Shown: positions 1 through 9,566 of the stretch, in pieces | How positions within the stretch are numbered: position 1 is the stretch's first letter | Layout of the letters: each line of letters begins with the position of its first letter | Assembly (NCBI RefSeq): GCF_036885195.1 | Contig: NZ_CP133656.1 | Span: forward strand, 3,100,001-3,164,000 | Source: Pectobacterium cacticida | GTDB lineage: Bacteria; Pseudomonadota; Gammaproteobacteria; Enterobacterales; Enterobacteriaceae | Length of the DNA stretch: 64,000 nt | Reading direction: 5' to 3' | Notes under the pieces: generated by a model | Databases searched by the model: none | The model's input: only the letters and a program-made list of their open reading frames with translations | What the model was told of the DNA's origin: nothing | Position numbers and translations under genes: made by a program

Positions 1-2
1 AA

Positions 3-587
3 GCCGCATTCCCGGATGCAAAAATTGTGGCAACCCAAGCCACCATCGATGCCATTAATGCGAGTAAAGATGGCAAAGTGGCGCATTGGGGGCCTGTTTT
101 GAAAGAGAACGCGCCGAAAACGATCGTGGTTCCTCAACCGCTGCAAGGCGACAGCTTCACCATCGACGGTCAAAAACTGGAAGTGAAGGGGCTGAAAGGG
201 CCGACGCCGGATCGCACTTACGTCTGGATCCCGTCGCTGAAAGCCGTAGTCGGCGGTATTCCGGTGTCTGCCAATATCCATGTCTGGCTAGCCGATACCC
301 AAACGCCAGAATCACGCGTTCACTGGCGTGAAACGCTGAAATCCATTGAAGCCTTGAAGCCAACCACCGTGGTGCCAGGCCACTTTCTCGCGCCAACCGA
401 TTACACCTTGAAGAACGTGACGTTCACGCTGCAATATCTGAATACGGTGGAAAAAGCGCTGGCAAAAAGTAAAGATTCTGCCGAGCTGATTGCCGCAATG
501 AAAAAACACTATCCGACGCTGAAGGACGAATCGAGTCTCGAATTAAGCGCCAAAGTCTTAAAAGGTGAAATGAAGTGGCCACAGTAA
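3..587 (+). CDS. MBL-fold metallo-hydrolase, C-terminal part (5' end outside window)
   Basis: The reading frame is open from base 3 and ends at a TAA at 585-587, so only the last ~195 residues are present. The segment looks like the C-terminal half of an MBL-fold hydrolase of the type often annotated 'Vmh family'. A VPGH motif lies in the middle, followed by a helical tail with many Lys and Ala. The N-terminal metal-binding HxHxDH motif would lie upstream of the window, so catalytic competence cannot be judged. The stop overlaps the GTG start of the next gene by 13 bases, which suggests the two are translated together. Confidence 0.7.
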   Translation, partial: AAFPDAKIVATQATIDAINASKDGKVAHWGPVLKENAPKTIVVPQPLQGDSFTIDGQKLEVKGLKGPTPDRTYVWIPSLKAVVGGIPVSANIHVWLADTQTPESRVHWRETLKSIEALKPTTVVPGHFLAPTDYTLKNVTFTLQYLNTVEKALAKSKDSAELIAAMKKHYPTLKDESSLELSAKVLKGEMKWPQ

Positions 588-1231
588 AACTCCATTACAT
601 TTACGATCCCTTGTGTGGCTGGTGCTACGGTGCCGCCCCACTCGCGTTAGCGGCGCAGGAGATCGACGGGCTGGATCTGATTCTCCACGGCGGTGGGATG
701 ATGACGGGGAACAATCGTCGCACCATTACCCCGGAATGGCACGATTATGTGCTCCCCCACGATCGCCGCATTGCGCAGTTAAGCGGGCAACCCTTCGGTG
801 AGCGGTATTATGAAGGATTGCTACGCGACACCAGTGTGGTGCTGGACTCCGCACCACCGACGGCGGCCGTACTCGCGGCGCAAGCGATGGCTGACAAAGG
901 CATGATGATGCTGTACCAGATTGAGCAGGCACACTATGTCTCCGGCCTTAAGATCGTCAACACCGCCGTATTGCGCCAGTGCGCCGAAGCCATCGGGCTG
1001 GATGGCGACGCCTTCTGCACGGAATTCGCATTTATCCGCGCTGAAACGCTATCACAGCACATCAACGCCAGTCGGGAATTACTGGCGAAAGTGCGCGGTC
1101 AAGGCTTCCCCACCTTTGCGCTCGAAGATAACCACGGGAATTTCCAGCAAATTCCCGCGGCAAACTACCTCGGTCAGGTTGACGCCTGGCGCAACATGCT
1201 TAAGCAGATGGTCAACCACGCGACGGCATAA
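575..1231 (+). CDS. DsbA-family thioredoxin-fold protein
   Basis: 218 aa, GTG start. A CGWC redox motif lies at residues 14-17 right after the first beta strand (YIYDPLCGWCYG), the usual layout for DsbA/FrnE-like oxidoreductases. A cis-Pro type segment (GQGFPTFAL) lies near residue 178. There is no signal peptide, so it probably acts in the cytoplasm. Its start lies inside the end of the MBL-fold gene, which suggests an operon. The redox partner and substrate are unknown. Confidence 0.75.
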   Translation: MATVKLHYIYDPLCGWCYGAAPLALAAQEIDGLDLILHGGGMMTGNNRRTITPEWHDYVLPHDRRIAQLSGQPFGERYYEGLLRDTSVVLDSAPPTAAVLAAQAMADKGMMMLYQIEQAHYVSGLKIVNTAVLRQCAEAIGLDGDAFCTEFAFIRAETLSQHINASRELLAKVRGQGFPTFALEDNHGNFQQIPAANYLGQVDAWRNMLKQMVNHATA

Positions 1232-1599
1232 GCATTCTCATCAAACCTTACAGGGAGTCGATCGCTCATGCCGTTGATGTTGATCCTCCCAGTTAAATGT
1301 GTAAAGTATCGGCCGATCGGGTGATGCAGCCCGTTCGCTATGGCTTACCATCGCGATCGGCATGATACTCGCCGTCCCGATCGCCTCGTGAACTCATAAT
1401 CTATACAGGATCTCTTTGCCGCAATGCGCCTTACTCCACCCTGAGTGTGTTCCCTCTTTAGCGTACTGAGTCAATCTCAGCGCGCCTTTAATCGCCCCGC
1501 CGGAGCGGTTGTGTTGCATCGCGGCTGCCCGACGGTTTCTGCGCGCGCCTGTCATGCTGCATTCTGTCGCGCATATGCGCTCACCAATAAGGTCTAACT
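1232..1599. other. Intergenic stretch of 368 bp, no gene recognised
   Basis: No convincing coding frame, RNA gene or repeat was seen. Several CGATCGG-type palindromic words occur at about 1310-1390. The last bases carry AAGG about 8 bases before the ATG of the transporter gene, so the promoter of that gene is probably in here, but no clear -35/-10 pair stands out. Confidence 0.5.
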
Positions 1600-3090
1600 A
1601 TGCAACCTCAAAATGTGCCGCCTGAGATACAGATGCGTGTTTCACATGTTCTGGCGTCACCCACATTGTTAACACGAGAATGTCTCGCTGGTGTAGTTAC
1701 CGCGCTAGCATTAATCCCTGAAGTCATCTCGTTCTCCGTGATTGCCGGTGTCGATCCTAAGGTCAGCCTTATTGCTTCCGTGGTGCTTTGTCTGACGCTT
1801 TCTGTTCTGGGCGGCCGTCCCGCTATGGTCTCTGCCGCCGCTGGCTCTATCGCCTTAGTCATTGGCCCCATGGTTCACGTTCACGGTGTCGGATATATCC
1901 TGCCCGCCGTTCTTCTTGGCGGCGTGATACAAATTCTCTTTGGTCTTACCGGGCTTTCACGCATGATGCGCTACATACCGCGTTCAGTCATGATTGGCTT
2001 CGTCAATGCGCTGGGGATACTGATATTCTTTGCTCAAGTCCCGCATATCTGGGGACAGGGGAACCTGGTCTGGGTCATGTTTGCGGCAACGCTGATAATC
2101 GTGTTGCTAGCGCCGCGCGTATGTAAAAGTATTCCCTCCCCGCTGATCGCCATTATTGTCATCACCGGCATTGCACTCGCCATGGGATTGAGGGTGCCAA
2201 CTGTTGGCGATGAGGGCTCGATGACCCCAGGGCTTCCTGGCTTTACTGAACTCACCGTGCCGCTAAATTTAGCCACCCTAAATATTGTATGGCCTGTCGC
2301 GCTGAGCGTGGCCTTTGTCGGACTGATGGAATCTTTGCTGACGGCAAAGCTGGTAGATGATTTGACCGACACGCCGTCGAGCAAACGTCGGGAGTCTCTG
2401 GGACTAGGGGTGGGAAACATTCTCGCCGGTCTCTATGGCGGTATCGCTGGTTGCGCCATGATTGGCCAGACGGTCATGAATGTTGAGATAGGAAAGGCGC
2501 GAAGTCGGGTTTCCACCGTCGCAGCCGGTCTAACATTACTGGTTCTGGTCACTGTCCTGAGCGAAATCATGGCTATGATGCCGATGGTCGTGCTGGCCGG
2601 AATAATGGTGGTCGTCGCGGCTAAAACAGTGAATTGGCATAGTCTGCAAGGCGCCACGCTGAAGCGTATGCCCTGGTCAGAAACCTTTGTGATGGTGCTC
2701 ACCATTGCCGTAACCGTGTGGACGAGCAACCTGGCTTTAGGGGTTCTTGCTGGCGTTATCACGGCAATGATTCTGTTTGCCCGTCGTATTGCTCATGTCA
2801 TTCAAGCCGAAAGGACGCTCAGTCATGACGGATCAATTGCACATTATGACGTTCATGGCCCGCTTTTCTTTGCCAGCAGCAATGACCTATTCGAACATTT
2901 TGATTATGCTCACGATCCGAAAAAGGTGGTAATCGATCTTACCCATGCGCCGATCTGGGATGCATCAAGCGTTGCCGCGCTGGACGGCATTCAGTATCGG
3001 TATGAAAAACGGGGTATCGAGGTGGTAATAAAAGGGCTGGATAATCGCAGTAGTGATTTCCACCGTAAACTAAGCGGAAATTTAGGATAG
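1600..3090 (+). CDS. SulP-family inorganic anion transporter with C-terminal STAS domain
   Basis: 496 aa. Residues ~20-400 are a chain of hydrophobic helices with the SulP hallmark in the first helices (LAGVVTALALIPEVISFSVIAG). From about residue 405 a soluble STAS-like domain follows (YDVHGPLFFASSNDLFEHF, then KVVIDLTHAPIWDASSVAAL). Such proteins move sulfate, bicarbonate or other anions across the inner membrane; the substrate cannot be read from sequence. The gene stands alone between two same-strand genes with gaps of 368 and 109 bp. Confidence 0.85.
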   Translation: MQPQNVPPEIQMRVSHVLASPTLLTRECLAGVVTALALIPEVISFSVIAGVDPKVSLIASVVLCLTLSVLGGRPAMVSAAAGSIALVIGPMVHVHGVGYILPAVLLGGVIQILFGLTGLSRMMRYIPRSVMIGFVNALGILIFFAQVPHIWGQGNLVWVMFAATLIIVLLAPRVCKSIPSPLIAIIVITGIALAMGLRVPTVGDEGSMTPGLPGFTELTVPLNLATLNIVWPVALSVAFVGLMESLLTAKLVDDLTDTPSSKRRESLGLGVGNILAGLYGGIAGCAMIGQTVMNVEIGKARSRVSTVAAGLTLLVLVTVLSEIMAMMPMVVLAGIMVVVAAKTVNWHSLQGATLKRMPWSETFVMVLTIAVTVWTSNLALGVLAGVITAMILFARRIAHVIQAERTLSHDGSIAHYDVHGPLFFASSNDLFEHFDYAHDPKKVVIDLTHAPIWDASSVAALDGIQYRYEKRGIEVVIKGLDNRSSDFHRKLSGNLG

Positions 3091-3199
3091 GCGGCCTGAG
3101 CCAGTCAATACCCGACTGGTTTATCAAGATAACTACGCCAGACAACGAACGCCGATACACACCGACCACACCGACACACAAAACGATGACGGACAAATT

Positions 3200-4222
3200 A
3201 TGACCGATCTAAAAGCAACCCAAAGCGATACCGTACCCGCCGACTCCCGCGCGTCCCGCCTCAACCGCTTCTCCGTTGCGCCGATGCTGGACTGGACCGA
3301 TCGCCATTGTCGTTACTTCCTGCGCCAACTCACAGGCCAAACCCTGCTGTACACGGAGATGGTGACAACAGGGGCGATTCTTCACGGCAAAGGCGATTAT
3401 CTGGCTTATAGCGAACAAGAGCATCCGCTGGCGCTGCAACTCGGCGGTAGCGATCCGCATGCGCTAGCGCAGTGTGCCAAACTGGCGGAACAGCGCGGCT
3501 ATGATGAAGTTAACCTGAACGTCGGTTGCCCGTCTGACAGGGTGCAAAATGGGCGTTTCGGCGCCTGCTTAATGGCTGAAGCCACACTGGTGGCAGACTG
3601 TATCAAAGCGATGAGTGACAGTACCTCACTCCCAATTACGGTGAAAACGCGCATCGGCATCGACGATCGAGACAGCTATGAATTCCTGTGCGAATTTATC
3701 CAAACCGTAGCCGAACGCGGCGAATGCAAGACCTTTATCGTTCATGCACGTAAAGCCTGGCTATCGGGCCTGAGCCCAAAAGAGAATCGGGAAATTCCGC
3801 CTCTGGATTACCCACGCGTTTATCAGCTAAAACGCGATTTCCCCGCGCTGACCATTGCCCTTAACGGCGGCGTCAAAACATTGGAAGAAGCCAAAACGCA
3901 TTTACACTATCTTGATGGCGTGATGATGGGGCGCGAAGCCTATCAAAACCCTGGCATTTTGGCACAGGTCGACCGTGAGCTATTTGGTATCGATGCAGCT
4001 TCGCCGGATCTGGCCGGGGTGGTGCGCGCGATGTATCCCTACATTGAGCGCGAACTCTCTGGCGGCGGCGCGTTAAACCACATCACGCGTCATATGCTTG
4101 GCCTGTTTCAGGGCATCCCCGGCGCGCGCCAGTGGCGGCGCTATCTGAGCGAAAATGCCCACAAACCCGGTGCCGATACGGCAGTGGTGGAACACGCGCT
4201 GTCGTTAGTGAAATTGGTATAA
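3200..4222 (+). CDS. dusA: tRNA-dihydrouridine(20/20a) synthase DusA
   Basis: 340 aa FMN-dependent reductase that makes dihydrouridine in the tRNA D-loop. Visible motifs are APMLDWTDRHCRYF (residues 27-40, FMN barrel start), NVGCPSDRVQNGRFGACLM with the likely catalytic Cys110, KTRIG and the phosphate-binding NGGVK and MMGREAYQNP. Length matches E. coli DusA. It is followed by pspG on the same strand, as in E. coli. Confidence 0.95.
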   Translation: MTDLKATQSDTVPADSRASRLNRFSVAPMLDWTDRHCRYFLRQLTGQTLLYTEMVTTGAILHGKGDYLAYSEQEHPLALQLGGSDPHALAQCAKLAEQRGYDEVNLNVGCPSDRVQNGRFGACLMAEATLVADCIKAMSDSTSLPITVKTRIGIDDRDSYEFLCEFIQTVAERGECKTFIVHARKAWLSGLSPKENREIPPLDYPRVYQLKRDFPALTIALNGGVKTLEEAKTHLHYLDGVMMGREAYQNPGILAQVDRELFGIDAASPDLAGVVRAMYPYIERELSGGGALNHITRHMLGLFQGIPGARQWRRYLSENAHKPGADTAVVEHALSLVKLV

Positions 4223-4312
4223 AAAATACCAACAGTTAGCACTTTTCATCATCCCAGGCTGTTTGTATTTCTGACGTCGCTGATAAATCAATCAGTTATC
4301 AGCGATGCTTGT

Positions 4313-4328
4313 TGGCACGATTCTTGTA
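4313..4328 (+). promoter_or_regulatory. Sigma54-type promoter of pspG
   Basis: TGGCACG-N4-TTGTA matches the -24/-12 sigma54 consensus TGGCACG-N4-TTGCW except for one base in the -12 box. It lies 60 bp before the pspG ATG. In E. coli, pspG is a sigma54/PspF-dependent phage-shock gene, so the site fits. A PspF enhancer was not identified. Confidence 0.75.
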
Positions 4329-4387
4329 ATTGCTTATGTAGCACGCAGCGATATCTTCACTGCGATTCAACGCTATAGGAGCGCACC

Positions 4388-4660
4388 ATGTTGGAAATTT
4401 TCTTCGTTGTTGGTTTTTTTATCATGCTGATGTTGACGGGCGTGTCACTGCTGGGCGTGATCGCGGCCCTGTTTGCGGCGTCCATTTTCATGCTGATTGG
4501 CGGTGTGTTTACCTTGGCTATCAAGGTGTTGCCGTGGCTAATTCTCGCTGTACTGGCAGTATGGCTGTGGCGCAAATATAGCGGGAGACCCGTCTACGAC
4601 ACGCATCGCTTTACCTATCGAAAATACGCCTACCGCCAGCGTAATAAGAACGGGTGGTAA
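4388..4660 (+). CDS. pspG: Phage shock protein G
   Basis: 90 aa membrane protein with two hydrophobic stretches (about residues 3-40 and 42-66) and a basic, Tyr/Arg-rich tail (RKYSGRPVYDTHRFTYRKY). Sequence, size and position next to dusA match PspG, an inner-membrane effector of the envelope phage-shock response. The ATG is preceded by AGGAGC. The sigma54-type promoter upstream supports PspF control. Confidence 0.92.
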   Translation: MLEIFFVVGFFIMLMLTGVSLLGVIAALFAASIFMLIGGVFTLAIKVLPWLILAVLAVWLWRKYSGRPVYDTHRFTYRKYAYRQRNKNGW

Positions 4661-4842
4661 TGCCCAGTAGGGCGATATCAGCTTGACACACAGAGAACTT
4701 GAAGGACGGGAACATCAATGAAAATAACACCGCGCAGCCTCATCGCCATCTTTCGCTCAGGCTTTAATCCCGGCGTATTACTTTTCACGTTAATTTTAAA
4801 GTGTGCGCCAGCAAATATTTTTCCCTTGATGCGCGTGCTAAG

Positions 4843-4884
4843 ATGGCTTCTATTATTTCATCTTCATCGTCGTCAGGTACATAA
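4843..4884 (+). CDS. Possible 13-codon serine-rich leader-type peptide
   Basis: An ATG opens a 13-codon frame, M-A-S-I-I-S-S-S-S-S-S-G-T then TAA, with six serine codons in a row. It sits about 80 bp before a strong plus-strand hairpin terminator. Leader peptide plus terminator is the layout of an attenuator, but the next gene (qor) is on the other strand and there is no good ribosome site. An overlapping 63-codon frame (4718-4909, preceded by AAGGACG) is equally unproven. Confidence 0.25.
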   Translation: MASIISSSSSSGT

Positions 4885-4961
4885 CAGCCGCACAGCGACG
4901 CGCCCGTGACGATGACTACGCTGTACCCTACATACGGTTTGATGAAATACGCATCACGGCA

Positions 4962-4992
4962 GAGGTCTCCCTTGGGAGGCCTCTTGCTTTTT
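4962..4992 (+). terminator. Rho-independent terminator, plus strand
   Basis: GAGGTCTCCC pairs with GGGAGGCCTC around a very small loop and is followed by TTGCTTTTT on the plus strand. It would end transcripts coming from pspG or from the small serine-rich frame. The minus strand has no T-tract, so it is not an obvious terminator for qor. Confidence 0.75.
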
Positions 4993-5001
4993 AGCCCTAT
5001 A

Positions 5002-5985
5002 TCAGGGAAGTAGCAGGCATGACCCCTGCGTACTGCGGCTTTCCAGCGCTCGATGGGCCGCTTGCGCCTCCGCCAGCGCGAATTTCTGGCTTTGCGGTAC
5101 ATCAACCGCAATCGCGCCGCTAGCGATCAGCGAGAACAACTCATTGCTGGCCTGTTCCAGTTCAGCACGGTTGGTTATATAGCCAAATAAAGACGGACGC
5201 GTGACGTACAGCGACCCTTTCTGGTTCAGAATGCCCAGATTGACGCCCGTGACCGGGCCGGACGCATTACCGAAACTGACCATCAATCCGCGACGGCGTA
5301 GGCTATCAAGCGAGGCTTCCCAGGTATCTTTACCGACAGAGTCATACACAACGTTGACCTTCTGCCCATCGGTTAGCTCCGCGACGCGTTGGGCGATATT
5401 CTCGGTACGGTAATTGATCGTCGCCCAGGCACCCGCTTGTTTCGCACGTTCCGCTTTCTCATCGGAGCCTACCGTCCCGATCAGTTTGGCACCCAGCGCT
5501 TTGGCCCACTGGCAAGCGATTAACCCAACGCCGCCCGCCGCTGCGTGGAATAAGAAGACCTCATTTGGCTTGATTTCGTATGTCTGACGCAGCAGATAGT
5601 AAACCGTTAGCCCTTTCAGAAAGGAAGCCGCTGCCTGCTCAAAACCGATCGCATCCGGCAATCGCGCCACTTTCTGTGCCGCCACATTATGTACGTCGCT
5701 GTACGCCCCCAATCCAGATTGCGCATAGACGACGCGATCGCCAACGTTCAGCTCGCTGACGCCCTCCCCGACTTTCGTTACGATGCCAGCGGCTTCCGTC
5801 CCCAGCCCGGAAGGTAACGCAGGCACCGGATACAACCCACTACGAATATAGGTGTCGATAAAATTAATGCCGATAGCGCGGTTCTCAACCTGAACCTCTC
5901 CTGCTGCGGGGTCGGATGGCGTGAAATCCACATATTGCAGAACCTCCGGGCCACCATGAGCGCTGAACTGAATACGTTTTGCCAT
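5002..5985 (-). CDS. qorA: NADPH:quinone oxidoreductase (zeta-crystallin type)
   Basis: 327 aa medium-chain dehydrogenase/reductase without the zinc ligands. The N-terminal GroES-like part contains IGINFIDTYIRSGLYPVP and GTEAAGIV. The Rossmann NADPH site AAAGGVGLIACQWAKALGA is near residue 150. It reduces quinones with NADPH in the cytosol. The ATG has a good AGGAG. Position between pspG and divergent dnaB is as in E. coli. Confidence 0.92.
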   Translation of the reverse strand: MAKRIQFSAHGGPEVLQYVDFTPSDPAAGEVQVENRAIGINFIDTYIRSGLYPVPALPSGLGTEAAGIVTKVGEGVSELNVGDRVVYAQSGLGAYSDVHNVAAQKVARLPDAIGFEQAAASFLKGLTVYYLLRQTYEIKPNEVFLFHAAAGGVGLIACQWAKALGAKLIGTVGSDEKAERAKQAGAWATINYRTENIAQRVAELTDGQKVNVVYDSVGKDTWEASLDSLRRRGLMVSFGNASGPVTGVNLGILNQKGSLYVTRPSLFGYITNRAELEQASNELFSLIASGAIAVDVPQSQKFALAEAQAAHRALESRSTQGSCLLLP

Positions 5986-6108
5986 GCTATCTCCTCAATC
6001 GTGACGGGTTCATTCCCCTGATAGGTATTGGATAGTGTTATTTCGAACGTGTGATATATACAATGCCTCCTAATCCAATGGCAAATCAACCGGTAAAGAA
6101 CCCGTTTC

Positions 6109-7515
6109 ATGGCTGAGAAAAGACCTACCGCTAAATCGAATGAACCCCGTGACCGCCAGATGGAAGGTCTGAAACTTCCACCCCATTCGCTGGAGGCGGA
6201 GCAATCGGTATTGGGTGGCCTGATGCTCGACAATGAACGCTGGGATAATGTCGCCGAGCGCGTTGTCGCGAACGATTTTTATAATCGCGCCCACCGTCTG
6301 ATCTTCACCGAGATGCAGCGCTTGCTCGAAATGAACAAGCCGATCGACCTGATTACCCTGTCTGAATCGCTTGAACTCCAGGGCACGTTGGACTCCGTCG
6401 GGGGCTTCGCCTATCTGGCCGAGTTGGCCAAAAATACTCCCAGCGCCGCCAATATCGGTGCTTATGCGGATATCGTGCGCGAGCGCGCCGTGGTGCGCGA
6501 AATGATCTCGGTTGCCAATGAAATCGCCGATGCGGGCTACGATCCACAAGGCCGCAGCAGTGAAGATCTGCTCGATCTGGCGGAATCCCGCGTCTTTCAG
6601 ATCGCCGAAAATCGCGCCAGTAAAGATGATGGCCCCAAAAGTATTGACCGCATTCTGGAAGATACCGTTTCGCGTATCGAACAACTGTATCAGCGCCCGC
6701 ATGATGGCGTCACCGGTGTCTCTACCGGTTATCAGGATCTGGACAAAAAGACCGCGGGCTTGCAGAAATCGGATCTGATCATCGTGGCGGCGCGCCCCTC
6801 AATGGGGAAAACCACTTTCGCCATGAACCTGTGCGAAAACGCGGCCATGATGCAGGATAAACCGGTACTGATTTTCAGTCTGGAAATGCCCGGTGAACAG
6901 CTCATGATGCGTATGCTTGCCTCTCTGTCGCGCGTCGATCAGACCCGCATTCGTACCGGCCAACTCGATGATGAAGACTGGGCGCGTATTTCCAGCACCA
7001 TGGGGCTTCTGCTGGAAAAGCGCAATATGTACATCGATGACTCGTCCGGCCTGACGCCGACCGAATTACGATCCCGCGCCCGCCGCGTGTTCCGCGAGCA
7101 CGACGGTCTGAGCCTGATTATGATCGACTACTTGCAATTGATGCGCGTGCCGTCGCTGTCCGACAACCGCACATTGGAAATCGCAGAAATATCCCGCTCT
7201 CTCAAGGCATTAGCGAAAGAATTGCAGGTTCCCGTGGTCGCGCTGTCGCAGCTTAACCGTAGTCTGGAGCAGCGCGCCGATAAGCGCCCGGTTAACTCAG
7301 ATCTGCGCGAATCCGGCTCTATCGAACAGGACGCAGACCTGATTATGTTTATCTATCGTGATGAGGTTTATCACGAGAACAGCGACCTGAAAGGCATCGC
7401 TGAAATCATTCTGGGAAAACAACGTAACGGCCCGATTGGCTCCGTGCGTTTGACCTTCAACGGGCAGTGGTCGCGCTTTGATAATTATGCCGGGCCACAA
7501 TACAACGATGAATAA
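6109..7515 (+). CDS. dnaB: Replicative DNA helicase DnaB
   Basis: 468 aa, close to E. coli DnaB (471). The N-terminal helical domain is residues ~20-125. The RecA-like motor has Walker A ARPSMGKT at 228-235, a Walker B region LIMIDYLQLM and the DnaB signature QLNRSLEQRADKRP...SDLRESGSIEQDAD. It is the hexameric fork helicase. The gene is divergent from qor and 41 bp upstream of alr, as in E. coli. Confidence 0.96.
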   Translation: MAEKRPTAKSNEPRDRQMEGLKLPPHSLEAEQSVLGGLMLDNERWDNVAERVVANDFYNRAHRLIFTEMQRLLEMNKPIDLITLSESLELQGTLDSVGGFAYLAELAKNTPSAANIGAYADIVRERAVVREMISVANEIADAGYDPQGRSSEDLLDLAESRVFQIAENRASKDDGPKSIDRILEDTVSRIEQLYQRPHDGVTGVSTGYQDLDKKTAGLQKSDLIIVAARPSMGKTTFAMNLCENAAMMQDKPVLIFSLEMPGEQLMMRMLASLSRVDQTRIRTGQLDDEDWARISSTMGLLLEKRNMYIDDSSGLTPTELRSRARRVFREHDGLSLIMIDYLQLMRVPSLSDNRTLEIAEISRSLKALAKELQVPVVALSQLNRSLEQRADKRPVNSDLRESGSIEQDADLIMFIYRDEVYHENSDLKGIAEIILGKQRNGPIGSVRLTFNGQWSRFDNYAGPQYNDE

Positions 7516-7556
7516 TGCAGCGCTCAGCAATGACAACACGGCGCTAAGGAACAAAA

Positions 7557-8636
7557 ATGAAAACGGCAACCGCCGTCATTAACCGGCGTGCTTTGCGCCA
7601 CAACCTGCAACGCATCCGCCAGCTCACACCACATAGTCAGGTCGTTGCCATCGTGAAAGCCAATGCCTATGGTCACGGCATGCTTGAATGTGCGCATACT
7701 CTCAGTGACGCCGATGGCTACGGCGTCGCACGACTCTCCGAAGCGCTGGCGCTGCGGGCCTCGGGCATCACTAAGCCAATTGTGCTGCTGGAAGGTTTTT
7801 TCTCCGCCGATGAACTGCCGTTACTGGCCGAGCATCAGCTTGAAACCGCCGTTCATAGCCCTGAACAGCTTGCCGCGCTGGAACAGGCCACGTTATCGCA
7901 GCCGATCCGCGTGTGGATGAAGCTCGATACAGGTATGCACCGCCTCGGCGTGCTACCGGAACACGCCGAGGCATTTTGGCAACGCCTAACCGAATGCCGC
8001 AACGTGGCGCAGCCTGTGAATGTCATGAGCCATTTTTGCCGCGCCGACGAGCCCGACGCTGGCACCACCGAACGCCAATTGGCCTGCTTTGATGCTTTTA
8101 CACAAGGTAAGCCGGGCGCGCAGTCTATCGCCGCTTCCGGTGGCATTCTACTGTGGCCGCAGGCACATCGCGATCGCGTTCGTCCCGGTATTCTCCTCTA
8201 TGGCGTGTCACCGTTGGACAACGAAGACGCCGCACATTTCGGCTTGCAGCCTGCCATGACCTTTACCTCCCATCTGATCGCCGTGCGTGAACACCGGGCG
8301 GGTGAAGCCGTTGGCTATGGCGGGATCTGGACTAGCCCGCGCAACACGCGTTTAGGCGTCGTGGCCGTTGGCTACGGCGACGGCTACCCGCGCTGTGCGC
8401 CAGTCGGGACACCGGTATTGATCAATGGGCGTGAAGTGCCGCTTTCCGGCCGGGTATCAATGGATATGATAACGGTGGATTTAGGGCCGGAAGCGCAAGA
8501 CAAGGTCGGCGATGACACGATTCTCTGGGGGCCAGCACTACCGGTTGAACGTATTGCAGCGCATACTGGAGTCAGTGCCTACGAACTGATTACGCGTCTC
8601 ACCTCGCGCGCGCAATTAACGTATATAGACGAGTAA
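7557..8636 (+). CDS. alr: Alanine racemase
   Basis: 359 aa PLP enzyme that makes D-alanine for peptidoglycan. The PLP-lysine motif VVAIVKANAYGHG has Lys34. The C-terminal domain has the catalytic Tyr region AVGYGGIW and SGRVSMDMITVDLG. It follows dnaB directly, as in E. coli, which points to the constitutive Alr rather than catabolic DadX. Confidence 0.95.
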   Translation: MKTATAVINRRALRHNLQRIRQLTPHSQVVAIVKANAYGHGMLECAHTLSDADGYGVARLSEALALRASGITKPIVLLEGFFSADELPLLAEHQLETAVHSPEQLAALEQATLSQPIRVWMKLDTGMHRLGVLPEHAEAFWQRLTECRNVAQPVNVMSHFCRADEPDAGTTERQLACFDAFTQGKPGAQSIAASGGILLWPQAHRDRVRPGILLYGVSPLDNEDAAHFGLQPAMTFTSHLIAVREHRAGEAVGYGGIWTSPRNTRLGVVAVGYGDGYPRCAPVGTPVLINGREVPLSGRVSMDMITVDLGPEAQDKVGDDTILWGPALPVERIAAHTGVSAYELITRLTSRAQLTYIDE

Positions 8637-8854
8637 TGTCCTGTCGCCGCCGCCGTTGATAGCCGACCGCGCGTGGTGTGAACCAGCCATATTTCGCCTC
8701 TCGACCGGGGAGGCGATCGCGTCCCCGCCTCCCGTTTCCCTACGTCTCATGGCCGAATTCCTCCCGATGGCCGATAAAAATCATCGCTTTGCTCACGAAG
8801 GGGAAAAACTCCACCATACTTGGGGAATCGTCAGGTATAAGGAGCAATAACGGT

Positions 8855-9421
8855 ATGTTGAAACTCATCATGGTTACCGCCCGCGATAGAAAACGCCTTG
8901 CGGAGATCATTACCGTTTTAATTCGTCACGGTCTGCGGGACATCATCCATTTTCTTGGCCTGACGCAGGTTGCTCCTCCTACCGTGCGGCAGACTTTCTC
9001 GCCAAACGCATCGCTACCCGAACGATTGTGCGCCGCGCTTGAAGCGCTAGGGCCGACGTTTGTGAAATTAGGTCAGATATTGGCATCGCGTAGCGATCTC
9101 CTCGGCCCGGAATGGACGACCGCATTAGGGCGCTTACACAGCCATTCCTCCCCCATTCCCTGGCAAGATGCCGAAGCGGTGATACACCATGCGCTGGATA
9201 ACAATCCTGATGCGGTTTTTTCCTGGCTGGATCCCCAGCCACTCGCGGCAGCGTCAATAGGGCAAATTCATCGGGCCCGACTCACAGACGGCACCGAAGT
9301 GGTTGTAAAGATACAGCGCCCAGGATTGGGAGAAAAACTGCGTGCCGACTTGCGGTTATTACGCTTCCTCGTGTGGGGGAGTGATCATTTCTGCATAGCT
9401 AAGGGAGAGAGTCTGGGATAG
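8855..9421 (+). pseudogene. AarF/UbiB-like kinase, 5' part, interrupted by prophage
   Basis: The ATG has AAGGAGC about 10 bases upstream. The frame gives an ABC1/AarF/UbiB N-terminus: ALGPTFVKLGQILASRSDLL, then AAASIGQIHRARLTDGTEVVVKIQRPG, the Ala-rich loop and VxKxQRPG lysine of the family. Family similarity ends at about base 9372, after LRADLRLLRFLV. The remaining codons to the TAG at 9419 belong to the prophage end. The other half starts at 45806. It is a second kinase-type gene, separate from any ubiB in the ubiE operon. The split should destroy the ATP-binding fold. Confidence 0.85.
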
Positions 9422-9476
9422 CGCGATGCCTTTAATGGCGCGGCTTTCGTGGAATTTCAGAGATTTTGCATAACCC
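9383..9476 (+). promoter_or_regulatory. Left-end MuA-type binding repeats
   Basis: GATCATTTCTGCATAGC (9383-9399) and GAGATTTTGCATAACCC (9460-9476) share a GATnATTTyTGCATA core. Related words occur at the right end (45741-45755 and, inverted, 45790-45804). Repeats of this kind at both ends of a Mu-like phage are expected to be transposase binding sites. The match was made by eye. Confidence 0.5.
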
Positions 9477-9566
9477 AGAAAGAAATGGGCAAAAGTCGAC
9501 TTTTTTGTATTTAAAACTGCATAGTTTCGAGCGCCGGTTGATCCTGTTTAATCGGCATTTAAACCA

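Noticed and set aside
4718..4909. 63-codon plus-strand frame with AAGGACG upstream
   Set aside because: No recognisable family and overlaps a better-looking short frame; evidence too weak for a gene call.
4785..5111. Minus-strand frame ending in an acidic DDDEDE stretch
   Set aside because: Its only ATG lies inside qor; no usable start or ribosome site near the acidic part.
9369..9373. A perfect 5-bp Mu target duplication
   Set aside because: TCGTG on the left and TCGTT on the right agree in four bases only, so it was not claimed.
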